Assembly: GCA_947463325.1 (NCBI GenBank)
Contig: CANHQT010000008.1
Location: 1 to 64,000 of the forward strand
DNA: 64,000 bases
Direction of reading: 5' to 3'
Origin: Sphingomonadaceae bacterium
Lineage (GTDB): Bacteria; Pseudomonadota; Alphaproteobacteria; Sphingomonadales; Sphingomonadaceae
Translations under genes and position numbers: made by a program
Shown here: positions 1 to 8,805 of the stretch, piece after piece
How the letters are laid out: each line of letters opens with the position of its first letter
Position numbering within the stretch: the first letter of the stretch is position 1
The notes under the pieces: generated by a model
Databases searched by the model: none
What the model was told of the DNA's origin: nothing
The model's input: the letters and a program-made list of their open reading frames with translations, nothing else

Positions 1-72
1 CAATTAACCATATCCGGTGAACCAGCAGCCGGTGTTTGCCCTCGCTGCGGGTGCGCGCTAATGCCTCGCGCC

Positions 73-1197
73 ATGAGTATCCGACCCGTCATTTCCTCCA
101 CCGGCCTCCACACCCCGACCGAGAGCATCTCGAACGCGGAATTGGTCGAAAGCTTCAACGCCTATGTCGCCGCGCACAATGCCGAGCATGCGGCGGCGAT
201 CGCTGCCGGCGAACGCCCGGCGCTCGAACCTTCGAGCGTCGAGTTCATCGAAAAGGCGAGCGGCATCAAGGCGCGCCATGTGGTCGACAAAGCCGGCGTG
301 CTCGATCCGGCTGTGATGCGCCCGCGCAATCTCGAGCGGCCCAATGAGGAACTGGCGATCCTCGCCGAAATCGGCGTTACCGCGAGCCGCGACGCTCTCG
401 CGCGGGCAGGGCGTGACCCCGGCGATGTCGATGCCGTCTTGTGCGCCTGTTCGAACCTGCAACGCCCCTATCCGGCGGTCGCGGTCGAAATCCAGGACGC
501 GCTCGGCATCGAAGGCTTTGGCTTCGACATGAATGTCGCCTGCTCCTCGGCAACCTTCGGCATCCAGACAGCCGCAGACTATATCCGCGCCGGCAATGCG
601 AGGAGCGTGCTTGTCGTCTCCCCGGAAATCACGTCGGGCCACCTCAACTGGCGCGACCGTGATAGCCACTTCATCTTCGGTGACGTCGCCACGGCGGTGC
701 TGGTGGAAGCCGCGGACATGGCCCCCGCATCGCACTGGGACATCCTCGGCACGAAGCTGAAGACCGTCTTTTCCAACAACATCCGCAACAATTTCGGCTT
801 CCTGAACCGCACCGATCCTGAGCATCGCGATGATCCGGACAAGCTGTTCATCCAGGAAGGGCGCAAGGTCTTCAAGGAAGTGGTGCCGATGGTTGCGGCG
901 ATGATCCTCGCCGAGATGGAGCGCCTCAATCTGCCGCAGGGTTCGATGCGCCGTATCTGGCTGCATCAGGCCAATACCAACATGAACCGGCTGATTGCCC
1001 AGCGCGTGTACGGGCATGAGGCGAGCGAGGATGAAAGCCCGACGGTGCTGGATACCTATGCCAACACCAGCTCGGCCGGATCGGTAATCGCCTTCCACAA
1101 GCACAGCGACGATCTTTCGGCCGGGGACAATGGCCTCATCTGCTCGTTCGGCGCCGGCTATTCCGCAGGCTGCGTTTTCGTCCGCAAGGTGGGGTAA
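73..1197 (+). CDS. beta-ketoacyl-ACP synthase III (FabH-like thiolase-fold enzyme)
   Basis: Predicted 374-residue thiolase-fold condensing enzyme that would join an acyl-CoA starter to malonyl-ACP in the cytoplasm. The catalytic triad of the family is visible: Cys157 in NVACSSATFG, His298 in IWLHQANTNMN and Asn331 in YANTSSAG. It is longer than a housekeeping FabH (about 320 residues), because of an Ala/Glu-rich insertion near residues 30-60. This matches the FabH-like group that is often annotated as KASIII in sphingomonads and may use unusual substrates. I prefer the ATG at 73 (protein begins MSIRPVISSTG) over the in-frame ATG at 61, because the family normally begins close to this motif. 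Neither start has a strong Shine-Dalgarno. It converges on the DUF962 gene. The family is firm; the substrate is unknown. Confidence 0.88.
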   Translation: MSIRPVISSTGLHTPTESISNAELVESFNAYVAAHNAEHAAAIAAGERPALEPSSVEFIEKASGIKARHVVDKAGVLDPAVMRPRNLERPNEELAILAEIGVTASRDALARAGRDPGDVDAVLCACSNLQRPYPAVAVEIQDALGIEGFGFDMNVACSSATFGIQTAADYIRAGNARSVLVVSPEITSGHLNWRDRDSHFIFGDVATAVLVEAADMAPASHWDILGTKLKTVFSNNIRNNFGFLNRTDPEHRDDPDKLFIQEGRKVFKEVVPMVAAMILAEMERLNLPQGSMRRIWLHQANTNMNRLIAQRVYGHEASEDESPTVLDTYANTSSAGSVIAFHKHSDDLSAGDNGLICSFGAGYSAGCVFVRKVG

Positions 1198-1207
1198 AGG
1201 GCGCCGG

Positions 1208-1540
1208 TCAATTCACCCCGGCGCGCTTCAGCTCCGGCCCCAGCCGGCCGGTCAGCCACATCCACCACATTTTGAAATCGCCCGCGAGGCTCCACAGCGG
1301 ATAGGTGAAGGTCGCCGGGCGGTTCTTTTCCACCGCGAAATGGGCGAACCAGGCAAAACCATAGCCAGCCACCGGCAATAGGGCGAGCAGCAGCCAACTG
1401 CCCGTGACCAGCGCATAGAGGGCGATGCCAACGACCAGCGTCGTTCCCGCATAATGCAGGGCACGCGTGAAGGGCTTGGCATGTTCGCGCAGATAATAGG
1501 GCCAAAAGTCCCGGAAATTGCTGATCGTGCGTTCGGCCAT
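1208..1540 (-). CDS. DUF962 / Mpo1-like membrane protein
   Basis: A 110-residue integral membrane protein of the DUF962 (YGL010w/Mpo1-like) family. The hallmarks are an N-terminal FWPYYLREHAKP motif, a conserved HY pair, two hydrophobic segments (about residues 32-60) and the block FAHFAVEKNRPATF followed by YPLWSLAGDFKMWW. Yeast Mpo1 is an Fe2+-dependent dioxygenase in phytosphingosine alpha-oxidation. Sphingomonads make sphingolipids, so a lipid role is attractive, but that is inference. A good ribosome site (AGGACG) lies just upstream of the ATG. It is convergent with the FabH-like gene, 10 bases away, and divergent from the symporter gene. Confidence 0.85.
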   Translation of the reverse strand: MAERTISNFRDFWPYYLREHAKPFTRALHYAGTTLVVGIALYALVTGSWLLLALLPVAGYGFAWFAHFAVEKNRPATFTYPLWSLAGDFKMWWMWLTGRLGPELKRAGVN

Positions 1541-1637
1541 GCTCTCGTCCTAGCTGATTTTCCTTTACCCGTTTTAGTGCCAGCGGTTGCCATCGCAAGC
1601 CACCCGCCCTAGCCGTGGCGGAGAGGGAGAAGGGGAT

Positions 1638-3134
1638 ATGCCGACACTCGGTTGGGCAAGCCTTGCGGGCTATTTCGCACTGATGCTCGGCATCGGCTTT
1701 TACGCTTGGCGAAAAGCCAAGGCGGACGCCGAAGGCTATATGCTTGGCGGGCGCGATCTTGGGCCCGGGGTGACCGCCTTGAGCGCCGGCGCGAGCGACA
1801 TGTCCGGCTGGCTGCTGATGGGCCTGCCCGGCGCCATTTTTGCGGATGGGCTCGCGGCCGCCTGGATCGGCATCGGGCTGACGCTTGGCGCCTGGGCCAA
1901 TTATCACCTCGTCGCCCCGCGCCTGAGGACCTTCACCGAACTCGCGGGGGACGCCATCACGATCCCCGATTTCCTTGAGGAGCGCTTCGCCGACGATTCG
2001 CGCCTGCTGCGCGTCATTGCCGCAGTCGTCATCATCCTGTTCTTCACCCTCTATTGCTCGGCAGGGATGGTCGCGGGCGGCAAGTTCGCGGAAGCAGCAT
2101 TGGACCTCCCCTATCTGCAAGGGGTGGCGCTCGCGACGGTGGTGGTCGTGATCTATGTCCTGTTCGGCGGCTTCCTCGCGGTCAGCCTCACCGATTTCGT
2201 GCAGGGCTGCATCATGTTCGCCGGGCTCGTCATCGTGCCGATTGTCGTGGTGCTCGAACTGGGCGGATTCGCCGGAACCTCGGCTGCACTAGCAGCGGCA
2301 GAGGAAGGACGCGGGCTCCTCCCCGGCACACTCACCAGCCTGTTCACCGGCACAACTCTGCTCGGCATCATTTCCACAGCGGCATGGGGCCTCGGCTATT
2401 TCGGACAGCCGCATATCATCGTGCGTTTCATGGCGATCCGCCGGGTGGAGGATCTGCCGATCGCACGCCGCATCAACATCGGCTGGATGGCGATCAGCCT
2501 TGCCGGCGCCATCGCCACCGGCCTGCTCGGCGCAGCCTGGGCAGCCAATGGAGGAGAAGCGCCGGGCGATCCCGAGACCATCTTCATCCTGTTCGCGAAA
2601 ATCCTGTTCCATCCGCTGATGACCGGATTCCTGCTCGCCGCCATTCTGGCCGCCATCATGTCCACCATTTCCTCCCAGCTGCTGGTCACGGCATCGAGCC
2701 TTGCCGAAGATATCTGGCGCGGAGTCATCCGCCGCGACGCAAGCGAGAGCTCCGTGGTGGCCATAGGGCGCGCCGCCGTGCTGCTCGTATCGGCGGTTTC
2801 CGCTCTCCTCGCCATGAATCCGGACAGCAGCATCCTGAATCTTGTTTCCAATGCCTGGGCCGGTTTCGGTGCGGCTTTCGGCCCGCTGATCCTGTTTGCG
2901 CTTCACTGGCGCGGCACCACCCGCTGGGGCGCATTGGCAGGCATGGTGACCGGCGCTGCCGTTGTCATCGGCTGGATCGCCGCCGGCTGGTCCGCGGCGA
3001 TGTACGAGATTGTTCCCGGCTTCCTCGCCGCGAGCCTCGCCATCTGGCTGGTCAGCAAGATAACAGCCAAGGTCCCCGAAGACCGGCTGGTCCTATTTGG
3101 TCAAGCAGCAGAGGCGGCACGGGCAGGTCGCTGA
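1638..3134 (+). CDS. putP: sodium/proline symporter (SSS family)
   Basis: A 498-residue inner-membrane transporter of the sodium:solute symporter family, predicted to import proline with Na+. About 12-13 hydrophobic helices can be read. Family landmarks include YMLGGRDLGPGVTALSAGASDMSGWLLMG written as neighbouring pieces near residues 34-56, the GGFLAVSLTDFVQG loop and the GYFGQPHIIVRFMAIR segment, all typical of PutP. The start at 1638 is chosen because GAGAAGGGG sits six bases upstream; the frame stays open further upstream but without a ribosome site. The gene is convergent with the GST. No putA is present nearby, so proline as substrate rests on family resemblance. Confidence 0.92.
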   Translation: MPTLGWASLAGYFALMLGIGFYAWRKAKADAEGYMLGGRDLGPGVTALSAGASDMSGWLLMGLPGAIFADGLAAAWIGIGLTLGAWANYHLVAPRLRTFTELAGDAITIPDFLEERFADDSRLLRVIAAVVIILFFTLYCSAGMVAGGKFAEAALDLPYLQGVALATVVVVIYVLFGGFLAVSLTDFVQGCIMFAGLVIVPIVVVLELGGFAGTSAALAAAEEGRGLLPGTLTSLFTGTTLLGIISTAAWGLGYFGQPHIIVRFMAIRRVEDLPIARRINIGWMAISLAGAIATGLLGAAWAANGGEAPGDPETIFILFAKILFHPLMTGFLLAAILAAIMSTISSQLLVTASSLAEDIWRGVIRRDASESSVVAIGRAAVLLVSAVSALLAMNPDSSILNLVSNAWAGFGAAFGPLILFALHWRGTTRWGALAGMVTGAAVVIGWIAAGWSAAMYEIVPGFLAASLAIWLVSKITAKVPEDRLVLFGQAAEAARAGR

Positions 3135-3159
3135 CACGAAGCACCGGCCGGGCGATCGC

Positions 3160-3801
3160 TCAGCCCGCGCGCACGCCCTGAGCGACCGCCTCGGCGGCTT
3201 CACGGCCAACCGCGGTCTTGAATCCCTCGCGCGCTGTCATTGTTTCGAGCCACTCCGTCAGGCGGGGGGTGAGGTGATGCGACAGCCGCGTCATCCGGCT
3301 CAACCACAATGCATAGGCGATGCAGATGTCGGCGACAGTGAACCGCCCGCCACACAGATAGTCGCGACTGGCGAGATGATGGTCGATCTTGGCGAGGCGC
3401 TTGCCGAACCAATCGCCGTAGGCCTCCCCGGCCGCCTCAAGCCCGCGCTCGCGTTCAAACACACTGAAACGCAGCGCGACCGTCTGGGGGAAGGTCAAGG
3501 TGGCATCAGCGTGCGCGATGAAATCGAGGAACATCGGATAATCCGGCTCATCGGGCGTCAGCGCCAGCCCGCCCGGATCGTGCCGCGCCGCCAGCCAATG
3601 CGCGATGGCACAGCTTTCGGTCATCAGCTGCCCGTCGAACTCCAACGCAGGCACTGTGCCTAACGGATTGATGGCCAGATACTCCCGCGCCTTCGCCCGC
3701 GGAGGAAAGGGCAGCATCGTCATCGGCAAAGCAATGCCCAGCTCGGCGGCCGTCCAGCTCACGCGCAAACCCCGAGAACCCTCACATGTGTAAAGCCGCA
3801 T
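3160..3801 (-). CDS. glutathione S-transferase family protein
   Basis: A 213-residue cytosolic GST. The N-terminal thioredoxin-like half begins [16 protein letters not shown], with a Ser/Cys-type active-site region near residues 5-10, and carries the conserved cis-Pro segment [11 protein letters not shown] and the glutathione-binding TES motif. The C-terminal half is all-helical, with the [12 protein letters not shown] signature typical of the GST-C domain. The ATG at 3801 is chosen because GAGG lies at good spacing upstream; a GTG two codons further out is possible. It is divergent from the LOV-HTH regulator, with roughly 70 bases between them, so the two may share a control region. The substrate is not predictable. 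Confidence 0.9.
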   Translation of the reverse strand: MRLYTCEGSRGLRVSWTAAELGIALPMTMLPFPPRAKAREYLAINPLGTVPALEFDGQLMTESCAIAHWLAARHDPGGLALTPDEPDYPMFLDFIAHADATLTFPQTVALRFSVFERERGLEAAGEAYGDWFGKRLAKIDHHLASRDYLCGGRFTVADICIAYALWLSRMTRLSHHLTPRLTEWLETMTAREGFKTAVGREAAEAVAQGVRAG

Positions 3802-3818
3802 TGACACCTCAAGTGTAA

Positions 3819-3828
3819 CGAAATTTCG
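3819..3828. promoter_or_regulatory. perfect 10-bp palindrome in the GST / LOV-HTH divergent promoter
   Basis: The palindrome CGAAATTTCG lies in the short divergent intergenic region between the GST and the LOV-HTH gene. A smaller inverted repeat, ACAC-N5-GTGT, sits at 3804-3816. A dimeric regulator such as the neighbouring LuxR-type HTH protein could bind here, but this is inferred from position only. The sequence does not visibly match a site I can name. Confidence 0.3.
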
Positions 3829-3874
3829 CGAACTACTGGCACAATGCCGAACTAGCCTCTATAACGGAAGCGTA

Positions 3875-4504
3875 GTGGGACAAGTTTTCAATCCAGCGCC
3901 CTATGCCGTAGCGTCGCGCGTACTCCGCATGATTGCGGATAGCCCGATTGCGTCCGTGATCAGCAACCCGCGGATCGAGGATAATCCGCTGGTCGCCTGC
4001 AATAAGGCGTTCTGCGACCTGACCGGCTATGGGCCAGATGCCATTATCGGACGCAACTGCCGCTTTCTTGCAGGCCCGGGAACTGAACCTTGGCTAACCG
4101 CCGCCATCAGTGATGGTGTGCGGGAGCATCGCCCGGTGTTGGTCGAAATTCTGAACTACAAGGCGGATGGCACGCCATTCCGCAATGCGGTGCTGGTTGC
4201 GCCCATGTATGATGAAAATGGCGACCTCGAATATTTTCTGGGCTCGCAAGTCGAGCTGATGGACGAAGCACCGGGCCCATCGACAACCCGGCGCATCCGC
4301 GCAGCGGAAATCGTCAAAACCCTGTCCGAGCGGCAGCGGCAAGTGCTTAAGCTGGCCGCTAATGGTCTGATGAATAAGCAGATTGCGGGCGAGCTCGGAC
4401 TCTCCGAAAAAACGGTGAAAATGCACCGTGGCATCCTCATGGAACGGCTGGGTGTGCGCAGCTCCGCAACGATGGTTCGGCTCGCAGTAGAGGCCGGGCT
4501 TTAG
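3875..4504 (+). CDS. LOV-domain blue-light-responsive LuxR-type transcription factor (EL222-like)
   Basis: A 209-residue one-component photoreceptor regulator. The N-terminal PAS/LOV domain (about residues 15-130) contains GRNCRFLAG at 59-67; Cys62 is the residue that forms the flavin adduct in LOV photosensors. Conserved Asn/Gln flavin contacts follow ([29 protein letters not shown]). The C-terminal LuxR/GerE helix-turn-helix (about 149-209) includes [15 protein letters not shown] and [17 protein letters not shown]. This LOV-then-HTH order and length match EL222 of Erythrobacter litoralis, where light releases the HTH so it can dimerise and activate transcription. It starts at GTG 3875 with GGAAG close upstream; no later in-frame ATG would keep the whole LOV fold. 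Targets are unknown. Confidence 0.93.
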   Translation: MGQVFNPAPYAVASRVLRMIADSPIASVISNPRIEDNPLVACNKAFCDLTGYGPDAIIGRNCRFLAGPGTEPWLTAAISDGVREHRPVLVEILNYKADGTPFRNAVLVAPMYDENGDLEYFLGSQVELMDEAPGPSTTRRIRAAEIVKTLSERQRQVLKLAANGLMNKQIAGELGLSEKTVKMHRGILMERLGVRSSATMVRLAVEAGL

Positions 4505-4788
4505 CGTTACAGCCGAAGGTCCGTATGGGCTCTCATGCCTCTGCCACATAGAACAAAGGGGCATCGTGGCAGGCGGCTTTTGTCCGACGGCTTCGTCAAG
4601 AAGCCACCCCACCGCGCACTTCCCCCCCCACGGGCAGTCCCGCCTGCCGCGATGCGCCCAAGCTCAACCTCTGCAGTCATGCTGGCGCCACACGGCGGCA
4701 GAGCGCCGCCGCACGTCGGCCGAGCCCCGATGGCGCCTGCAAACAGAGTCTGTTGAAAATTTGGCGCCGCGCTGTGCGGCAGCGAAAA

Positions 4789-4864
4789 TGGTGACCCCTA
4801 CGGGACTCGAACCCGTGTTTTCGCCGTGAAAGGGCGACGTCCTAGACCGCTAGACGAAGGGGCC
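4789..4864 (-). tRNA. tRNA-Glu (anticodon TTC)
   Basis: A complete 76-nt cloverleaf on the minus strand with an encoded CCA end. The acceptor stem GGCCCCT pairs with AGGGGTC (one G-T pair), the anticodon loop reads CTTTCAC, and the T-arm contains GGTTCGAGTCC. Anticodon TTC decodes GAA/GAG glutamate codons. It lies just downstream of recJ on the same strand. The 284 bases between it and the LOV-HTH gene hold no gene I can support. Confidence 0.97.
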
Positions 4865-4937
4865 AACCGAAGACCGGCAAGCGCGGCAGGCGCGCCCATT
4901 AGGACGGCCTGACGTGGCGGTCAAGCGGGCTGTGCGG

Positions 4938-6707
4938 TCAATCGGCAAAGGCCGCATCATCAAGGTGCAACTCGGCCGCAATCCGGCCCTGCCACTCCTC
5001 TACACGCACGCGCCCTGCCAGCCACAAGCGCCGTCCGCTGCCGCATCCCAGCAGCGCCTGACCCATCTCCCCGTCAGCCGCGCGAAAAGCGATACCCTTG
5101 AAACTGCCGCCATCATCGCCCGACGCAATGAAGCGGACATGCCCGTTGCCGACCACGTCGCAGCGCACCAGCCGTGCCGGACCGCTGGCAACGCGCGGTT
5201 GCGACCAGCCGTGACCATAAGGTCCGCCCGCCTCAATCGCTGCGGCAAAGTCCGGGTTGATGCCGCGCGGCGCGAGCAGGGCGTCCAGCGAGAGGCTGCG
5301 TGATGCCGATGCGGTTTCCACATCCGATTCGAGCCGGTCACATAACCAGCGCGCCAGCGGCTCCACCCCACCCGGCGCAACGGTCAGCCCTGCCGCCATG
5401 GCATGGCCGCCGCCAGCAACCAGCAGCCCCGAATCGCGCGCGGCAATAACCGCACTGCCAAGATCGACGCCGGCGATCGATCGGCCCGAACCTTTGCCGG
5501 TGCCGTCCTCGCCCAGCGCAATAACGATGGCCGGTCGCCCCAGCCGTTCCTTGAGCCGGCCGGCAACGATCCCGATCACCCCGGGATGCCACCCTTCGCC
5601 CGCCACCACCGCGACCGGCGCATTGCCGGTGGCATCAGCCATCGCGATGGCCTGTTCCGTCACTGCCGCCTCTATGGCGCGCCGCTCCTCGTTAAGGCGG
5701 TCCAGTTCCGTAGCGATGCGACGGGCTTCGTCGGCATCTTCGGTCATCAAGAGCCGCACGCCGAGATCAGCCTGCCCGACGCGCCCACCAGCGTTAATAC
5801 GCGGGCCGAGCGCGAAGCCGAGTTCGTGAGAGCCCGGCGCCTTCTTGAGGCCAGCAACATCGGCAAGCGCTGCGAGGCCGACATTCTGCCGGCGCGCCAT
5901 GACCTTGAGCCCCTGCGCGACAAAGGCGCGGTTGAGCCCCTGGATTTTGGCCACATCGGCCACCGTGCCGAGCGCGACAATGTCGAGCAGCGAGAGGAGA
6001 TCAGGTTCGTTGCCCGGCGCAAAGCGGGCCTGCCCGCGCAATCGCCGCACGATGGCCGCGCCGAGCAGGAAGGCCACGCCGACCGCGGCAAGATGGCCAT
6101 GCGCTCGCGCTTCCGGCGAATCATCGAGCCGGTTGGGGTTCACCAGCGCGAACGCTGGCGGCAGGCTGGTCGAACATTGGTGATGGTCGACGACGATCAC
6201 GTCGAGCCCGGCATCGCGCGCAGCCCCCAGCGCCTCAAACGCCTGTGCGCCGCAATCGACAGTGATGACGAGATCGATACCCTCGCGCTTCAGGCGAACC
6301 AGCGCGTCTGCCGAAGGGCCATAGCCTTCAAGCAGCCGGTCGGGGATATAGGGGCGGGCTTCCACCCCCAGCATCCGCAGCAAGCGGATCAGCAACGCGG
6401 CTGATGTGGCCCCGTCGACATCATAGTCGCCATAAACAGCGATCGCCTCGCCCGCATCAATGGCGGCGCAGATACGGGCAACCGCCGTATCCATATCCGC
6501 AAAAACCGACGGGTCGGGCAAAAAGGCGCGGAGCGAGGGGCGACGCCAGTCTTCGAGCCGATCAGGCGGCGCGCCGCGGGACAGGAGGATGCGGTCGACC
6601 AGTTCGTCGGGTCGCAAAGTTTCGCCATCGCCGCCCGTGCGCCATTGCCAGCGCTGTCCGGACAGGGATCGTTCGATGCCGAGGGCTGCCCGCATTATCT
6701 CGCTCAT
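4938..6707 (-). CDS. recJ: single-stranded-DNA-specific exonuclease RecJ
   Basis: A 589-residue 5'-3' ssDNA exonuclease acting in RecF-pathway recombination and mismatch or base-excision repair. The DHH phosphoesterase signatures are present: VYGDYDVDGATSA at about 91-102 and VVDHHQC at 172-178 (the DHH motif proper). They are followed by the DHHA1 region with LGFALGPRINAGGRVG, and by GGGHAMAAG near residue 435. The length fits RecJ (about 570-600). Its ATG overlaps the stop of the upstream PH-domain gene (ATGA), so it is the last gene of a three-gene leftward operon. tRNA-Glu follows it. Confidence 0.97.
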   Translation of the reverse strand: MSEIMRAALGIERSLSGQRWQWRTGGDGETLRPDELVDRILLSRGAPPDRLEDWRRPSLRAFLPDPSVFADMDTAVARICAAIDAGEAIAVYGDYDVDGATSAALLIRLLRMLGVEARPYIPDRLLEGYGPSADALVRLKREGIDLVITVDCGAQAFEALGAARDAGLDVIVVDHHQCSTSLPPAFALVNPNRLDDSPEARAHGHLAAVGVAFLLGAAIVRRLRGQARFAPGNEPDLLSLLDIVALGTVADVAKIQGLNRAFVAQGLKVMARRQNVGLAALADVAGLKKAPGSHELGFALGPRINAGGRVGQADLGVRLLMTEDADEARRIATELDRLNEERRAIEAAVTEQAIAMADATGNAPVAVVAGEGWHPGVIGIVAGRLKERLGRPAIVIALGEDGTGKGSGRSIAGVDLGSAVIAARDSGLLVAGGGHAMAAGLTVAPGGVEPLARWLCDRLESDVETASASRSLSLDALLAPRGINPDFAAAIEAGGPYGHGWSQPRVASGPARLVRCDVVGNGHVRFIASGDDGGSFKGIAFRAADGEMGQALLGCGSGRRLWLAGRVRVEEWQGRIAAELHLDDAAFAD

Positions 6708-8263
6708 ATAGCCCCCATCAATGCGGCCCGCAGGCGATACGCCTCATCCATCGGGGCGGCATGGACAACATGCTGGCCACCACTGCCGCCGGGCACACCG
6801 AAATGAAGGTTGGCGGCGGCGAGGCGGCGCAGCACCGGCCCGAGGGTGAGATCCGCGCTCTGGATGTTGCGCGCCGGCAGGATGATGTGGGTAGGGGACA
6901 ACCATCCCCGCCGGATGTGCAGCTGGCGCCCGTCAAAGCGCCAGCAATGGCCTTTCCAGCCAAGCCAGCCGAGCAATGCTGCAATTGTCGCGACAAGCAA
7001 CGGCAGGCCCAGCACCAATCCGGCACCGGGCGTGATCCAGTCAGACAGGATGGTGGCATCGGGCATAAGCATCGCAGGGATCAAGGTGATGGCGCCGATC
7101 AGGAATATCACGGCAGGAGCCACCATTATGGTGCCCGGATGCCCCCGCTGCCACTGCTCTTCTGTTCCGACGTCCCGCACAAAACCGATTTCAGCGAGTA
7201 TCGCATCCAATTCATCAAGGCGCGCGAGCGGCGCGACCAGATGATCGCTCTCATTCTTGCCGTCGCTGGCCAGGCTTTGCAGGCGCAGCTCATACCAGCC
7301 GAGGAGACGGCGGATGATGCCCGTCGAAATGATCGCCGCCTGCACCCGCGCAATGGGAATCGCGACGTCAGTCTTGGTGGCAAGCCCGCGCCGTCGGCGA
7401 AATCCGCGCTCGCTGCGGTCGAGGCGAAATCCGTAATCGCGCATTACCGTGCGCACGATGCCTGTTGCCCCACCCAGCAGGAGCAGCATGACAAAGCCGC
7501 CCACTGCGGCCAGCCAGCGATGCGCATCCATCCAGTCGGCAAGCCCCGTCGACCGGGTGATCCCAATCCAGAAATCGGCATCGAACGGATCGAAGGGCAG
7601 GACATCATCGAACGTCTGCAACAAGCCGAACAGGACGGCGAACACCGCGAGCGAAAAACTGAACAGACCCGCGAGCAGCAGGCGCGGCATCGTCATCATG
7701 AAGACAGGACGATCTTGGGATTCCGCGGCGTTGGGGGCCGGCTCGCCGCTGGCGGTCAGAACCGCAGCAGAATTGACCGCCCTGTGCGCGCGAACATGTG
7801 CCCGGAGCGCCTCTGCCTCCGCGAGTGCAATCGAATCGAGCTTCGCCTCATCCTCATCGCCCGCAGCCGAGCCGGTTTCAAAACCGACTTTGGCAAGGCC
7901 CAGCGCCCGCGCGATCACCCCTTGTTCGATGGTCACGTCCTGAATGCGATCGAACGGAATGGTGCGATGCTTGCGTGAGATCACGCCACTCGCAATCGAA
8001 ACGTCATCGCTGTCGACCGTCCAGGAAAACCGGGTCCAGGCAATCCAGCTGAAAATGAGGGTAACAAGCAGGAACAGGCCGAGGGCCGGCACGATCAGCC
8101 GTGCCTGTCCAGTCACACCCAGAGCGAGAATCGCGGGCAGGAAGTTCAGCGTGCGCGGGCCCAGCTTAACCACCGCGAGCAGCAGCGTGAGGGGGTGTAA
8201 TCGGTGCGGCTGCCCTGTGAATGCCGTATCGACGGGCGCAATGACGCCTTCGCTATCGGTCAT
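6704..8263 (-). CDS. PH-domain (DUF304, YdbT-like) membrane protein
   Basis: A 519-residue membrane protein with repeated bPH_2 (bacterial pleckstrin-homology, DUF304) units separated by hydrophobic hairpins, as in Bacillus YdbT. Tandem units are seen around WTVDSDDVSIASGVISRKH, then DYGFRLDRSERGFRRRRGL, then WRFDGRQLHIRRGWLSP; each is followed by IPxxRIQ-like or ILPARNIQS segments typical of the fold. About six transmembrane segments can be read. The ATG at 8263 overlaps the stop of the preceding ydbS-like gene (ATGA); the open frame upstream of it is low-complexity and unlikely to be translated. YdbS/YdbT pairs have been linked to resistance to bacteriocins in Bacillus; the role here is unknown. 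Confidence 0.85.
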   Translation of the reverse strand: MTDSEGVIAPVDTAFTGQPHRLHPLTLLLAVVKLGPRTLNFLPAILALGVTGQARLIVPALGLFLLVTLIFSWIAWTRFSWTVDSDDVSIASGVISRKHRTIPFDRIQDVTIEQGVIARALGLAKVGFETGSAAGDEDEAKLDSIALAEAEALRAHVRAHRAVNSAAVLTASGEPAPNAAESQDRPVFMMTMPRLLLAGLFSFSLAVFAVLFGLLQTFDDVLPFDPFDADFWIGITRSTGLADWMDAHRWLAAVGGFVMLLLLGGATGIVRTVMRDYGFRLDRSERGFRRRRGLATKTDVAIPIARVQAAIISTGIIRRLLGWYELRLQSLASDGKNESDHLVAPLARLDELDAILAEIGFVRDVGTEEQWQRGHPGTIMVAPAVIFLIGAITLIPAMLMPDATILSDWITPGAGLVLGLPLLVATIAALLGWLGWKGHCWRFDGRQLHIRRGWLSPTHIILPARNIQSADLTLGPVLRRLAAANLHFGVPGGSGGQHVVHAAPMDEAYRLRAALMGAI

Positions 8264-8763
8264 GCGAAATCGGTCTGGATGCGGGCGCGGATGCTGTCCC
8301 TGATCTCGGTCGCCCGGACAGGGTCCAGCCCCGGCAGGGTGACGATGCTGTTGTGGGTGCCGGCGGTGTGGACGACGAGATGGGATACGCCGCACAGCCG
8401 CTCAATCGGCCCCTGCCCCACATCGATATGCTGGACACGCACGAACGGCACCACGGTATCGGTATGGAACATATAGCCATGGACCACCCGCAAGGCGTCA
8501 CCTTCCTCGCTATGGCCCCATGTGAGGAACTGGCGCGCCGGCAGGGTCAGGACAGCCCACAGCGAAAGCAACAGAACGGCGCCGCTCAGCCAGCCCCAGG
8601 GAAGCGCATTGCCCCGCAGCACCAGCAGATCGACTGCGGCGGCAATGGCGAGCAGTACGGCCATGGTGATGGCCCACTCGATGCGCAGGACGCGAAGATA
8701 GCCCTGCTCGAGCGGCTGCAATTCAGTGTCCGCCTTCTCCGGCGCAACCGGTTCAATGTCCAT
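8260..8763 (-). CDS. PH-domain (DUF304, YdbS-like) membrane protein
   Basis: A 167-residue protein with two hydrophobic helices (about residues 30-75) followed by one bPH_2 domain: LRVVHGYMFHTDTVVPFVRVQHIDVGQGPIERL (in pieces at about 90-122), then HTAGTHNSIVTLPGL. This is the layout of YdbS, which is normally paired with a longer YdbT. The larger partner starts within its stop codon, so the two are almost certainly translationally coupled and may form one membrane complex. It is the first gene of the operon ending in recJ. Confidence 0.85.
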   Translation of the reverse strand: MDIEPVAPEKADTELQPLEQGYLRVLRIEWAITMAVLLAIAAAVDLLVLRGNALPWGWLSGAVLLLSLWAVLTLPARQFLTWGHSEEGDALRVVHGYMFHTDTVVPFVRVQHIDVGQGPIERLCGVSHLVVHTAGTHNSIVTLPGLDPVRATEIRDSIRARIQTDFA

Positions 8764-8805
8764 GCGACCGGTCTAGTCGAGAGGCGGGCGCCTTTCCAGC
8801 ATGCG

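Noticed and set aside
58-1104. Long open frame antisense to the FabH-like gene
   Set aside because: It mirrors the real gene in high-GC DNA, has no family resemblance, and the plus-strand frame has a full catalytic triad.
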